Notes: a model not told the origin generated them from the sequence alone. A stretch of 5,263 nucleotides of DNA from Desulfobacteraceae bacterium (GCA_011389605.1 JAABTZ010000257.1:1-5263), one strand, 5' to 3'. Positions 1-5,077 are shown, numbered from the stretch's first letter. Program-made: numbers and translations.

Positions 1-8
1 AAGTTGCC

Positions 9-671
9 ATGACTGAACTGATGCTCCGCGATAAAATCGAACTGGAACCCAAAGCCCTTGCCATCGGAGGCAGGCGCCTGGAGATTCTCTGTGTCAAAAA
101 CATCGAGCCGCTGATAGCCGAGCTAAATAACGCAGGTAAAGACGAAATCCAATATTTCCCCTTCTGGGTCAAAATCTGGGAGGCGGCCATAGTGCTCACC
201 GACCGGCTTGTGCACATGGACATAGACAGGGACAAAAACATACTCGAAATCGGTGCCGGCATGGGCATTACCGGATTGTTTCTCGCCGCCCTTGGGCACA
301 GGGTCACCATTACTGACAGCAATCCTGACGCCCTTGCTCTGATAGAAAAAAACGCGGCCCACAACCGGATACAAACCTTGAAGATAGAAGCGTTTGACCG
401 GGCTCAGTCCAACACGGATGAAACCTGGGACATCATCTGCGGCTCCGAGCTCATACACAAAAAATCAAACGTGGAGCCGGTAACCGGCATTCTGTTAAAA
501 AAGCTGAATCCCGGCGGAGTCGCATATCTGGCCCATGATATAAGCCGCATGTCCATGATGGAGTTTCTGGTTGCAGCAGAAAAATCATTTGATTTCTCGC
601 AAAAGGGCATGTCATTTTCGGGCGGCGGCGAAAAAAAACAGATTGTTATCCACACCCTGAAGCATAAGTAA
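9..671 (+). CDS. Class I SAM-dependent methyltransferase, METTL21/METTL20-like (probable protein methyltransferase)
   Basis: A 220-residue protein with a Rossmann-type methyltransferase fold. Motif I, the SAM-binding glycine loop, is ILEIGAGMGITG at about residues 78-89. The motif II acidic residue is D103 in VTITDSNPDAL, and motif IV lies in WDIICGSELIH at about 140-150. Ahead of the fold is an aromatic segment, FPFWVKIW (50-57), matching the P-Y/F-W-x-x-x-W signature of the family that includes METTL21 and the ETF-beta lysine methyltransferase METTL20. From family knowledge such enzymes transfer a methyl group from SAM to a protein side chain, usually lysine; the substrate here cannot be read from sequence. 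No signal peptide or membrane segment is seen, so it should be cytosolic. The ATG at 9 is the first in frame, but only eight bases precede it, so no ribosome-binding site can be judged; ATG at 21 is an alternative. The stop is followed two bases later by repeat copy 1, and the upstream partner, if any, is outside the window. Confidence 0.85.
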   Translation: MTELMLRDKIELEPKALAIGGRRLEILCVKNIEPLIAELNNAGKDEIQYFPFWVKIWEAAIVLTDRLVHMDIDRDKNILEIGAGMGITGLFLAALGHRVTITDSNPDALALIEKNAAHNRIQTLKIEAFDRAQSNTDETWDIICGSELIHKKSNVEPVTGILLKKLNPGGVAYLAHDISRMSMMEFLVAAEKSFDFSQKGMSFSGGGEKKQIVIHTLKHK

Positions 672-673
672 AA

Positions 674-803
674 ATGATGGGGCCGTAAAAAGTCCAATAT
701 CTGCGTTACGCGCAATTTCTGAAGAATTTCACGTACGGCTAAGTACGCTGCATTCTTTGAAATTGCGCAAGCCTTTATCTTGAACTTTTTACGGCCCTGT
801 CAT
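674..803 (+). repeat. Palindromic intergenic repeat, copy 1 (short form)
   Basis: An imperfect palindrome starting two bases after the methyltransferase stop. The 112-base core spans 683-794. Terminal arms are 674-693 and 784-803, with a perfect 14-base match (680-693 against 784-797, GGGCCGTAAAAAGT and its complement). A second stem pairs GCGCAATTTC near 710-719 with GAAATTGCGC near 760-769. At the apex CGTAC and GTACG flank GGCTAA. The core is about 93% identical to copy 2 (8 differences in 112) and about 90% to copy 3 (11 differences), by hand alignment without gaps. Its position means it could fold at the 3' end of the methyltransferase mRNA. It carries no gene. Confidence 0.93.
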
Positions 804-846
804 GTTTGTTTGGTGTTAGATTTACTGAAAACAATGCCCGTTGACA

Positions 847-874
847 TTTAAAATGGAAATAGAATTGGTATGAT
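847..874 (+). promoter_or_regulatory. Candidate extended -10 promoter upstream of the S1 gene
   Basis: TATGAT at 869-874 is preceded by TG one base upstream (866-867), giving an extended -10 element. A poor -35 match, TTTAAA, lies at 847-852 with a 16-base spacer. A perfect TTGACA at 841-846 is nearby but 22 bases from the -10, too far for standard spacing. Transcription would start near 881, giving the S1 mRNA a leader of about 230 bases. A weaker alternative is TTGCAT (962-967) with TACTTT (984-989). Confidence 0.4.
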
Positions 875-880
875 ATTTTT

Positions 881-1113
881 GAGCTTAAATCAACCCTTGA
901 AAACAGTTCCTCATTGTCGAACAATTTTTGATCTGTAAATAGCAGCTTTTATCTGTCCGCCTTGCATTTTTGTACCCCATGTTTACTTTAAAGCTTAACA
1001 TCCGTTGTTATTGTCGGAATCTACGGTTTTTGCTAAAAGCAAGCCGGAAGTGCGGCAGGGCCAGGCCCCTTTAGGGGCTGATCGGATTACCCTATTTGGA
1101 GGTGGATGCATCC
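881..1113 (+). promoter_or_regulatory. Untranslated leader of the S1 gene
   Basis: The 233 bases between the candidate start of transcription and the S1 start codon hold no convincing reading frame. The distal part is AT-rich with one weak hairpin (ATTGT/ACAAT, 913-925) followed by four T. The proximal part has a strong GC hairpin, GCCCC-TTTA-GGGGC, at 1065-1078, extendable by a G-T pair (1064 with 1079). That hairpin ends 19 bases before the GGAGGTG ribosome-binding site and has no T run after it, so it is not a terminator. In E. coli S1 represses its own translation through its structured leader; an analogous role here is inference only. Confidence 0.4.
1098..1104 (+). promoter_or_regulatory. 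Ribosome-binding site fixing the S1 start
   Basis: GGAGGTG is a near-ideal Shine-Dalgarno sequence nine bases before ATG at 1114. The in-frame TTG at 1096 overlaps it and so cannot be served by it; translation should therefore start at 1114, six codons later than the longest open frame suggests. Confidence 0.85.
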
Positions 1114-2655
1114 ATGATAGCAAAAAAAATGGATTTTAAAGACAATGAAAATACAGGTATTTCCGGAAGCCAGTCAAGTCCGGAAGACAATCAGGAAAAA
1201 TCTTCGGAAATAGCAGGAGAGGAAGACGACGTGGGCATGGCTGATATGATGGCCATGTATGAGGAAAGCTTTAAGCCCGTGGAAGCCGGCCAGATTGTCG
1301 AAGGCGAAGTAGTAGGGCTTGAGCGTGATAAGGTTGTGCTCGATATCGGTTACAAGTATGAAGGAGAGGTTTCCAGCAAGGAGTTTGCCGATATTGACGG
1401 CAAGGTTGACCTCAATCTGGGAGACCGGGTTGAAGTTTTTTTTGTGGGCAAAGATGAAGACGGCCATCCCATATTGTCCCGGGAGGAAGTGCGCACGGAA
1501 AAGCTTCTCGAAGAGCTTGGCCAAACCTACGAAGCCGGTGGAACCGTTACGGGGCGCATAGTTGCCAGAATTAAAGGAGGCTTTTTCGTGGATATTGGTT
1601 TGCGGGCCTTTCTGCCTGCATCCCAGCTTGACATCAAACCCGCAAAAGATCCTGACGGATGGATTGGCACCGAACATGATTTTAAAATTTTGCAGTTTGA
1701 CAAGTCTGAACGCAATGTGGTTCTTTCCAGGCGGGTTTTAGTGGAGGCCCAGAGGAGAAAAGACCAGGAAGAGGCCTTGCAGCGGCTCAAAACCGGAGAG
1801 ATCGTTGAAGGCACTGTTACCAACATAACAGATTATGGTCTGTTTGTGGATCTCGACGGCATCACAGGCCTGGTTCATGTCAGCAATATTTCCTGGACAC
1901 CTGTTCGCCAGCATCCTTCAAAAATATATGAGGTTGAAGAAACCATATCAGTAAAGATCCTTGAAATTGATGCCGAAGGCAGGAAGGTTTCTCTGGGAAT
2001 AAAGCAGTTGACACCAAATCCCTGGGATACTCTGGAGCAGCATTATCCAAAGGGCACCGTTATAGAGGGAAAAATAAAAAAAGTTACTGATTTCGGCATA
2101 TTTGTCGGCATCGTGGAGGGTATAAACGGGTTGGTTCATGCCTCTGACATTTCCTGGACCCAGACTGTCAAGCCTTCAGAGCATTACCGCAAGGGCGAGA
2201 CCGTGCAGGCCAAAATTCTGGATGTCGACAGGCAAGGCCAGAGGGTTAATCTTGGCATCAAGCAGCTGGCAGGCAATCCATGGGAGGAGCTGCCCGGAAA
2301 ATACCCGACCGGCACCCGGGTGAGCGGAAAAATTGTTAATATTGCAGATTTTGGACTTTTTGTTGAAATCGAGGAAGGCATCCAGGGGCTTGTGCATTTA
2401 TCAGAACTTCCTCTGTCACAGGGGGAAAGTCCGATGGAGGATTTTCAGACTGGCCAGGACATAGAGGCCAGGGTAATTGAAGTGCTGCCCGCGGAGAGAA
2501 AAATCCGCCTTACATTGAGGGAAGAAAAACCGGCAAAGGGCAAATCCTCTCAAAAAAGCTCCCAGACCGATTCTGAATCCGCCCAGGGTGATCTGGGCCG
2601 CCTGCTTCAGGAGAAATTCGATGATCAGCGCAATGAAGATACAGAATCTCAATAG
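1114..2655 (+). CDS. rpsA: 30S ribosomal protein S1, five-domain form
   Basis: A 513-residue protein from ATG 1114, chosen because GGAGGTG at 1098-1104 sits nine bases upstream. A low-complexity acidic N-terminal region (about 1-57) precedes five S1 (OB-fold RNA-binding) domains at roughly 59-126, 142-207, 228-297, 313-384 and 399-470, then a charged, Ser/Gln-rich tail ending near GDLGRLLQEKF. Domains 1 and 2 align with the ribosome-anchoring domains of E. coli S1 (RAFLP in domain 2). Domains 3 and 4 carry the classic TDYGLFVDL and TDFGIFVGI strands and the S-L-G-I-K-Q-L and N-L-G-I-K-Q-L ends. S1 brings mRNA to the 30S subunit and helps unfold structured leaders. E. coli S1 has six domains in 557 residues; here one is missing. 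Because domain 4 most resembles E. coli domain 5, loss of a middle domain is possible. It stands as a single-gene unit, with repeat copy 2 nineteen bases after the stop. A paralogous S1-domain protein rather than the main S1 cannot be excluded. Confidence 0.85.
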   Translation: MIAKKMDFKDNENTGISGSQSSPEDNQEKSSEIAGEEDDVGMADMMAMYEESFKPVEAGQIVEGEVVGLERDKVVLDIGYKYEGEVSSKEFADIDGKVDLNLGDRVEVFFVGKDEDGHPILSREEVRTEKLLEELGQTYEAGGTVTGRIVARIKGGFFVDIGLRAFLPASQLDIKPAKDPDGWIGTEHDFKILQFDKSERNVVLSRRVLVEAQRRKDQEEALQRLKTGEIVEGTVTNITDYGLFVDLDGITGLVHVSNISWTPVRQHPSKIYEVEETISVKILEIDAEGRKVSLGIKQLTPNPWDTLEQHYPKGTVIEGKIKKVTDFGIFVGIVEGINGLVHASDISWTQTVKPSEHYRKGETVQAKILDVDRQGQRVNLGIKQLAGNPWEELPGKYPTGTRVSGKIVNIADFGLFVEIEEGIQGLVHLSELPLSQGESPMEDFQTGQDIEARVIEVLPAERKIRLTLREEKPAKGKSSQKSSQTDSESAQGDLGRLLQEKFDDQRNEDTESQ

Positions 2656-2673
2656 ATGCGTTTCAAGTTTTTA

Positions 2674-2836
2674 AATATTGATGAAACCGTAAAAAGTCCA
2701 ATATCTGCGTTACTCGCAATTTCCGAAGAATTTCACGTACGGCTAAGTACTCTGCATTCTTCGAAATTGCGCAAGCCTTGGACTTGAAATTTTTACGGCA
2801 CCATCTGAAATCAGACTCTTTGCGAGAGCATATATT
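2674..2836 (+). repeat. Palindromic intergenic repeat, copy 2 (long form, right end decayed)
   Basis: The same 112-base core as copy 1 lies at 2687-2798 in the same orientation, between the convergent S1 and cold-shock genes. Its internal stem is the cleanest of the three: CGAAGAAT near 2723-2730 pairs exactly with ATTCTTCG. The left flank begins AATATTGATG at 2674. Past the core, CCATCTGAAA followed by GACTCTTTGCG matches the second right arm of copy 3 in degraded form, ending near TATATT at 2836. Translations of this repeat give a spurious peptide on the minus strand (VTQILDFLR) also seen at copy 1. Confidence 0.9.
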
Positions 2837-2855
2837 ACTTAAAAGCCAGGAGCAT

Positions 2856-2888
2856 AAAAAAGACCGGGACCGATGCACACGATCCCGG
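2856..2888 (-). terminator. Rho-independent terminator of the cold-shock gene
   Basis: Read on the minus strand, CCGGGATCG (2888-2880) pairs with CGGTCCCGG (2872-2864) around a seven-base loop, a nine-pair stem including one G-U, followed by TCTTTTTT. The odd pair is G-U only in the minus-strand RNA and a C-A mismatch in the plus-strand RNA, so the structure is built for the cold-shock transcript. A five-T run eight bases past the stem on the plus strand leaves weak termination of the S1 transcript possible. Confidence 0.88.
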
Positions 2889-2940
2889 CCAGAGATTTTT
2901 ATCTGCCGCTGCGCAGTCTGACACGGAACCTGCCAGACTT

Positions 2941-3138
2941 TTAAACGCGTTTTACGTTTATTGCCTGGGGCCCTTTGGGCGAGTCCTGTACTTCAAGGGT
3001 TACTCGATCCAGTTCATTCAGGGTGCGAAAACCGGAGCCGTCGATGTTTGAGTAATGAACGAAAACATCGCCGTGTTCATCGGTCTCGATAAAGCCATAG
3101 CCTTTTTTCTCGTTAAACCATTTTACCCGACCTTCCAT
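2941..3138 (-). CDS. CspA-family cold-shock domain protein
   Basis: A 65-residue protein that is a single cold-shock domain (OB fold). RNP1 is KGYGFIE at residues 12-18 and RNP2 is VFVHYS at 25-30; the aromatic residues W7, F8, Y14, F16, F26, H28 and Y29 form the usual nucleic-acid stacking face. Family members bind single-stranded RNA and DNA and act as RNA chaperones in the cytosol, some induced by cold and others constitutive. An upstream GTG at 3150 would add four residues, but it overlaps the GGAGGTG ribosome-binding site, so ATG at 3138 is chosen; 65 residues is also the usual length. The gene is monocistronic with its own promoter (3282-3310), a leader of about 137 bases and a strong terminator (2856-2888). 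Which Csp paralogue this is cannot be told. Confidence 0.95.
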   Translation of the reverse strand: MEGRVKWFNEKKGYGFIETDEHGDVFVHYSNIDGSGFRTLNELDRVTLEVQDSPKGPQAINVKRV

Positions 3139-3275
3139 TAAACTAGCCACCTCCTTTCATGATTTATCCGTACAAACTTTCAGGTGCGGCTTCGGAAGGC
3201 TTCGCATTTGCGAAATAGCTTACCCGAATTGCTGGACCCAACTTTGTACCATATTCGAATGCAAATCAAATATGT
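3139..3275 (-). promoter_or_regulatory. Long 5' leader of the cold-shock gene
   Basis: About 137 bases separate the predicted transcription start from the ATG, unusually long for a 65-codon gene but typical of temperature-responsive csp mRNAs. It contains a perfect hairpin (TTCGCA at 3201-3206 with TGCGAA at 3209-3214) and, beside it, a directly repeated GGCTTCG (3189-3195 and 3198-3204 approximately). The start-proximal end carries GGAGGTG at 3148-3154, nine bases from ATG. A role as RNA thermosensor is inference. Confidence 0.5.
3148..3154 (-). promoter_or_regulatory. Ribosome-binding site fixing the cold-shock gene start
   Basis: GGAGGTG on the minus strand, preceded by AA and nine bases before ATG 3138. 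Sequence and spacing are identical to the site before the S1 gene, and again an alternative start codon (GTG 3150) lies inside the site and should be disregarded. Confidence 0.85.
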
Positions 3276-3281
3276 TATGTC

Positions 3282-3310
3282 AAATTAAAGAGGAAGAAAC
3301 GGTTTGTCAA
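3282..3310 (-). promoter_or_regulatory. Sigma-70-type promoter of the cold-shock gene
   Basis: On the minus strand TTGACA (3310-3305) and TAATTT (3287-3282) are separated by exactly 17 bases. Transcription would start near 3275. The same hexamers with the same spacing occur before ffh. Confidence 0.7.
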
Positions 3311-3311
3311 T

Positions 3312-3337
3312 AAAAACATTTGCCTGCGGCAATTTTT
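3312..3337 (-). terminator. Possible small terminator downstream of rlmN
   Basis: TTGCC (3320-3324) and GGCAA (3328-3332) enclose a three-base loop, with A5 (3312-3316) on one side and T5 (3333-3337) on the other, so either strand reads hairpin then T run. It lies just before the cold-shock promoter and could stop rlmN read-through on the minus strand. The stem is only five pairs, so it is a weak call, and it is over 300 bases from the rlmN stop. Confidence 0.35.
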
Positions 3338-3398
3338 GCTTTTTTTGACTTTTTTTACGAATGCAGCAAGTATTACCAGCATGCCAAAACATCGTTCC

Positions 3399-3536
3399 GA
3401 AGGTGCAAAAAAGCTTCTAAGGAAATCATTTTTTTGCGCTCTGGCGAAATTGCACTTCATTTCCCTGACGGCGGGGCGGAAAAGCGGGTTTCCGAGCGGA
3501 AATTGAGGCCCCAGAAGGCTCCTGGAGCGAGGAAAC
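3399..3536. other. Unexplained intergenic block of overlapping inverted repeats
   Basis: This part of the 519-base gap between the cold-shock and rlmN genes is dense in complementary segments. GAAGGTGCAA (3399-3408) pairs with TTGCACTTC (3450-3458) with one bulge. GCAAAAAA (3405-3412) pairs perfectly with TTTTTTGC (3430-3437), competing with the first. CGGAAA (3477-3482), TTTCCG (3489-3494) and CGGAAA (3497-3502) form two mutually exclusive six-pair hairpins. Further GGAAAT (3421), ATTTCC (3459) and GGAAAC (3531) copies can join in, and GCCCCAG/CTGGAGC (3508-3524) forms another near-perfect hairpin. I recognise no RNA family. A plus-strand frame at 3320-3754 crosses it but overlaps rlmN in antisense and lacks domain features. 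It may be a structured RNA, a decayed mobile element or simply palindrome-rich DNA. Confidence 0.35.
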
Positions 3537-3615
3537 ACCTTTTTCGTGCTGCCGGTCAGCCAAGGGACTTACGTGTTTGCTTTTTGCAAAAATTCAGCAG
3601 TGACGGAATAGTGAG

Positions 3616-3628
3616 CTTTTTACGGTTT
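3616..3628. repeat. Possible end fragment of the intergenic repeat
   Basis: CTTTTTACGGTTT is an exact reverse complement of bases 2684-2696 at the left end of repeat copy 2. A similar GACTTTTTTTACGA lies at 3347-3360. Both are short and T-rich, so chance is not excluded; no matching partner arm is visible nearby. Confidence 0.3.
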
Positions 3629-3657
3629 TGTATTTTTTGCAGAGAATCATCCGGCGG

Positions 3658-4737
3658 TTATGCCGGTGCGGCAGCGTTTGTCTGTGAACCCCGGAGTTGG
3701 CCGCAGGCCGCGGCAATGTCATCCCCCTTGCTCCACCGGATAATGGCAGTATAGTTTTTGTTCACCAGAACCGACTGGAAGGCTTCAATGGCTTGATGGT
3801 CCGGACGCTCAAAAAAAGAGCCCGGATGCGGGTTAAACGGTATCAGGTTGACTTTGCAGCGCACCGGACGCAGGAGCCTGGCCAGCTGAAATGCATCTTT
3901 TTTCGAGTCATTTACACCCTTTATCAGAATGTATTCAAATGTGATCTTTTCCCTTGGCCGCAGGGGGTAGCGTGCGCATGCATCAATTAGTTTTTCCATG
4001 GGAATGCGGCGGTTAACTGGCATGAGCCGGTTGCGTGTGTCGTTGTCTGCTGCATTCAGTGATATGGCCAGCCTTACCCGGGTGTCACGGGCCAAAGCTT
4101 CAAATCTGTCCGTAAGGCCGGCAGTGGAAAGGGTTACCCGCCGGTTGGAAAATTTCAGCCCCCAGTCGCTGTTGGTGATCACTCCAAGGGCGCCCACAAC
4201 ATTGTCATAATTGGCAAGAGGTTCTCCCATTCCCATGAGGACAATATTGGAAAGCCGCATATCGTCACGCACATCGACTGCGTCCTGGGCTGCCATTACC
4301 TGGCCTGTGATCTCGGCCCGGCTCAGGTTCCGGATTAAACCGGTTTTGCCGGTCATGCAGAAGGCGCATCCCAGGGCACATCCCACCTGTGTGGAAATGC
4401 AGAGGGTGTAGTGATCTTTTTCCGGGATTAAAACCGATTCCACAGTGTTGTCGTCTTCCAGGCCAAAAAGATATTTACAGGTGCCGTCTTGTGCTGTCTG
4501 CGTATCAAGAATTTCCAGGGATGAAATGGCAAAATGGGAAGCAAGAAGCTTTCGGGCATCTTTTGCAAGATCGGTCATTTCATCAAAGCATTTCGCCCGT
4601 CGGGCATAGAGCCAGTGCAGTGCCTGGTTGGCGCGGAAGCGGCGGATGCCGTGATTTTGAAAAAAGGCAATCAGATCATCTCCGGAGATGTTTCTGATAT
4701 CTGGTTTTTCAGCTGTTTTTAAGGGTTGAATAGCCAT
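3658..4737 (-). CDS. rlmN: Dual-specificity 23S rRNA (A2503) / tRNA (A37) C2-methyltransferase RlmN
   Basis: A 359-residue radical-SAM enzyme. The iron-sulfur cluster motif is CALGCAFC, with C120, C124 and C127. C113 and C345 correspond to the two catalytic cysteines of E. coli RlmN (C118 and C355), and E100 matches its E105. MGMGEPL (168-174), the SAM-contact region, and ISLNA (225-229) are intact, as is the C-terminal GDDIAAACGQL holding C345. From family knowledge the enzyme methylates carbon 2 of A2503 in the peptidyl-transferase centre and A37 in some tRNAs, using two SAM molecules and a methyl-cysteine intermediate, and tunes decoding fidelity. Presence of C345 and overall pattern favour RlmN over the antibiotic-resistance relative Cfr, but the separation is from motifs only. 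Start ATG 4737 gives normal family length; no Shine-Dalgarno is evident before it. It is divergent from ffh, and repeat copy 3 begins 21 bases upstream of the start. A five-pair hairpin, CCGGC/GCCGG (3651-3666), straddles the stop codon without a T run. Confidence 0.96.
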   Translation of the reverse strand: MAIQPLKTAEKPDIRNISGDDLIAFFQNHGIRRFRANQALHWLYARRAKCFDEMTDLAKDARKLLASHFAISSLEILDTQTAQDGTCKYLFGLEDDNTVESVLIPEKDHYTLCISTQVGCALGCAFCMTGKTGLIRNLSRAEITGQVMAAQDAVDVRDDMRLSNIVLMGMGEPLANYDNVVGALGVITNSDWGLKFSNRRVTLSTAGLTDRFEALARDTRVRLAISLNAADNDTRNRLMPVNRRIPMEKLIDACARYPLRPREKITFEYILIKGVNDSKKDAFQLARLLRPVRCKVNLIPFNPHPGSFFERPDHQAIEAFQSVLVNKNYTAIIRWSKGDDIAAACGQLRGSQTNAAAPA

Positions 4738-4758
4738 GGGTTCGGATATATAATTTAA

Positions 4759-4923
4759 AATATTGACGTCTTCGTAAAAAGTCCAATATCTGCGTTACGC
4801 GCGATTTTTGAAGAATTTCACGTACGGCTAAGTACGCTGCGTTTTTCAAAATCGCGCAAGCCTTGATTTTGAACTTTTTCCGGTGCCATCTGAAAACCGA
4901 CTTTTTACGATTCCATCAATATT
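4759..4923 (+). repeat. Palindromic intergenic repeat, copy 3 (long form, both outer ends intact)
   Basis: The 112-base core is at 4772-4883, same orientation as copies 1 and 2. It is extended by an outer inverted repeat: AATATTGA, six variable bases, CGTAAAAAGTC (4759-4783) on the left, and the mirror arrangement GACTTTTTACG, six bases, TCAATATT (4899-4923) on the right. This defines a 165-base element with about 25-base terminal arms. The inner right arm (CTTTTTCCGG) has a mismatch, while the outer right arm pairs perfectly over 11 bases. It lies in the divergent rlmN-ffh gap. No target-site duplication is obvious. Confidence 0.92.
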
Positions 4924-5023
4924 GAAAGTTATGGTGTTTTGCCTTCAATGCAGTATCGCCGTCGGACTTGTACGGCCGGGTCCGCAAAGATGCCGGTGCC
5001 CGGGCATGGTTTAAGACTTTACA

Positions 5024-5037
5024 TGTTTTGGAAAACA
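5024..5037. promoter_or_regulatory. Operator-like palindrome in the rlmN-ffh gap
   Basis: TGTTTT-GG-AAAACA is a perfect inverted repeat with six-base arms, ending 11 bases before the ffh -35 box and overlapping the predicted start of the divergent rlmN-ward promoter. The position fits a repressor or activator site; no regulator can be named. Confidence 0.3.
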
Positions 5038-5041
5038 CATT

Positions 5042-5068
5042 ATTATACTTGACATTCCAATATGTAAA
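5042..5068 (-). promoter_or_regulatory. Candidate divergent promoter toward rlmN
   Basis: On the minus strand a perfect TATAAT (5047-5042) lies 15 bases from TTTACA (5068-5063). The hexamers are strong but the spacer is short. If used, the rlmN mRNA would begin near 5035 and carry repeat copy 3 in a leader of about 300 bases. The site overlaps the ffh promoter. No better minus-strand promoter is seen between copy 3 and rlmN. Confidence 0.3.
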
Positions 5069-5077
5069 TACTAATTT
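5049..5077 (+). promoter_or_regulatory. Sigma-70-type promoter of ffh
   Basis: TTGACA (5049-5054) and TAATTT (5072-5077) with a 17-base spacer place the transcription start near 5084, about 33 bases before the ffh ATG. Confidence 0.7.

Noticed and set aside
404..715. Minus-strand frame ending in RVTQILDFLR, and a similar frame at 2663-2878
   Set aside because: The shared peptide is just the translation of the palindromic repeat; the rest is antisense to the methyltransferase or lies across the repeat and terminator, with no ribosome-binding site.
841..846. Perfect TTGACA as -35 box for the S1 gene
   Set aside because: The only good -10 (869-874) is 22 bases away, and nothing at 16-18 bases resembles a -10; the extended -10 reading is preferred.
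913..929. Small hairpin plus four T as a terminator or attenuator in the S1 leader
   Set aside because: The stem is five AT-rich pairs and no leader peptide is evident.
1800..2400. Internal sequence similarity within the S1 gene as a DNA repeat
   Set aside because: The similarity is at protein level between successive S1 domains and reflects ancient domain duplication, not a DNA repeat.
3320..3754. Plus-strand 144-codon open frame in the cold-shock/rlmN gap
   Set aside because: It overlaps the rlmN 3' end in antisense, has no Shine-Dalgarno, begins inside the hairpin at 3320-3332 and shows no domain-like pattern.
683..4883. CRISPR array or rRNA-type repeat
   Set aside because: The three copies are over 1.9 kb apart, each palindromic over its full length and separated by genes, unlike a repeat-spacer array.
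4958..5015. GC-rich palindromic stretch as a 4.5S (SRP) RNA gene next to ffh
   Set aside because: It has CGGAC/GTCCG and TGCCCGGGCA self-complementarity but lacks the conserved SRP RNA apical motif (GGTCAGGTCCGGAAGGAAGC-like), and no long hairpin can be traced.
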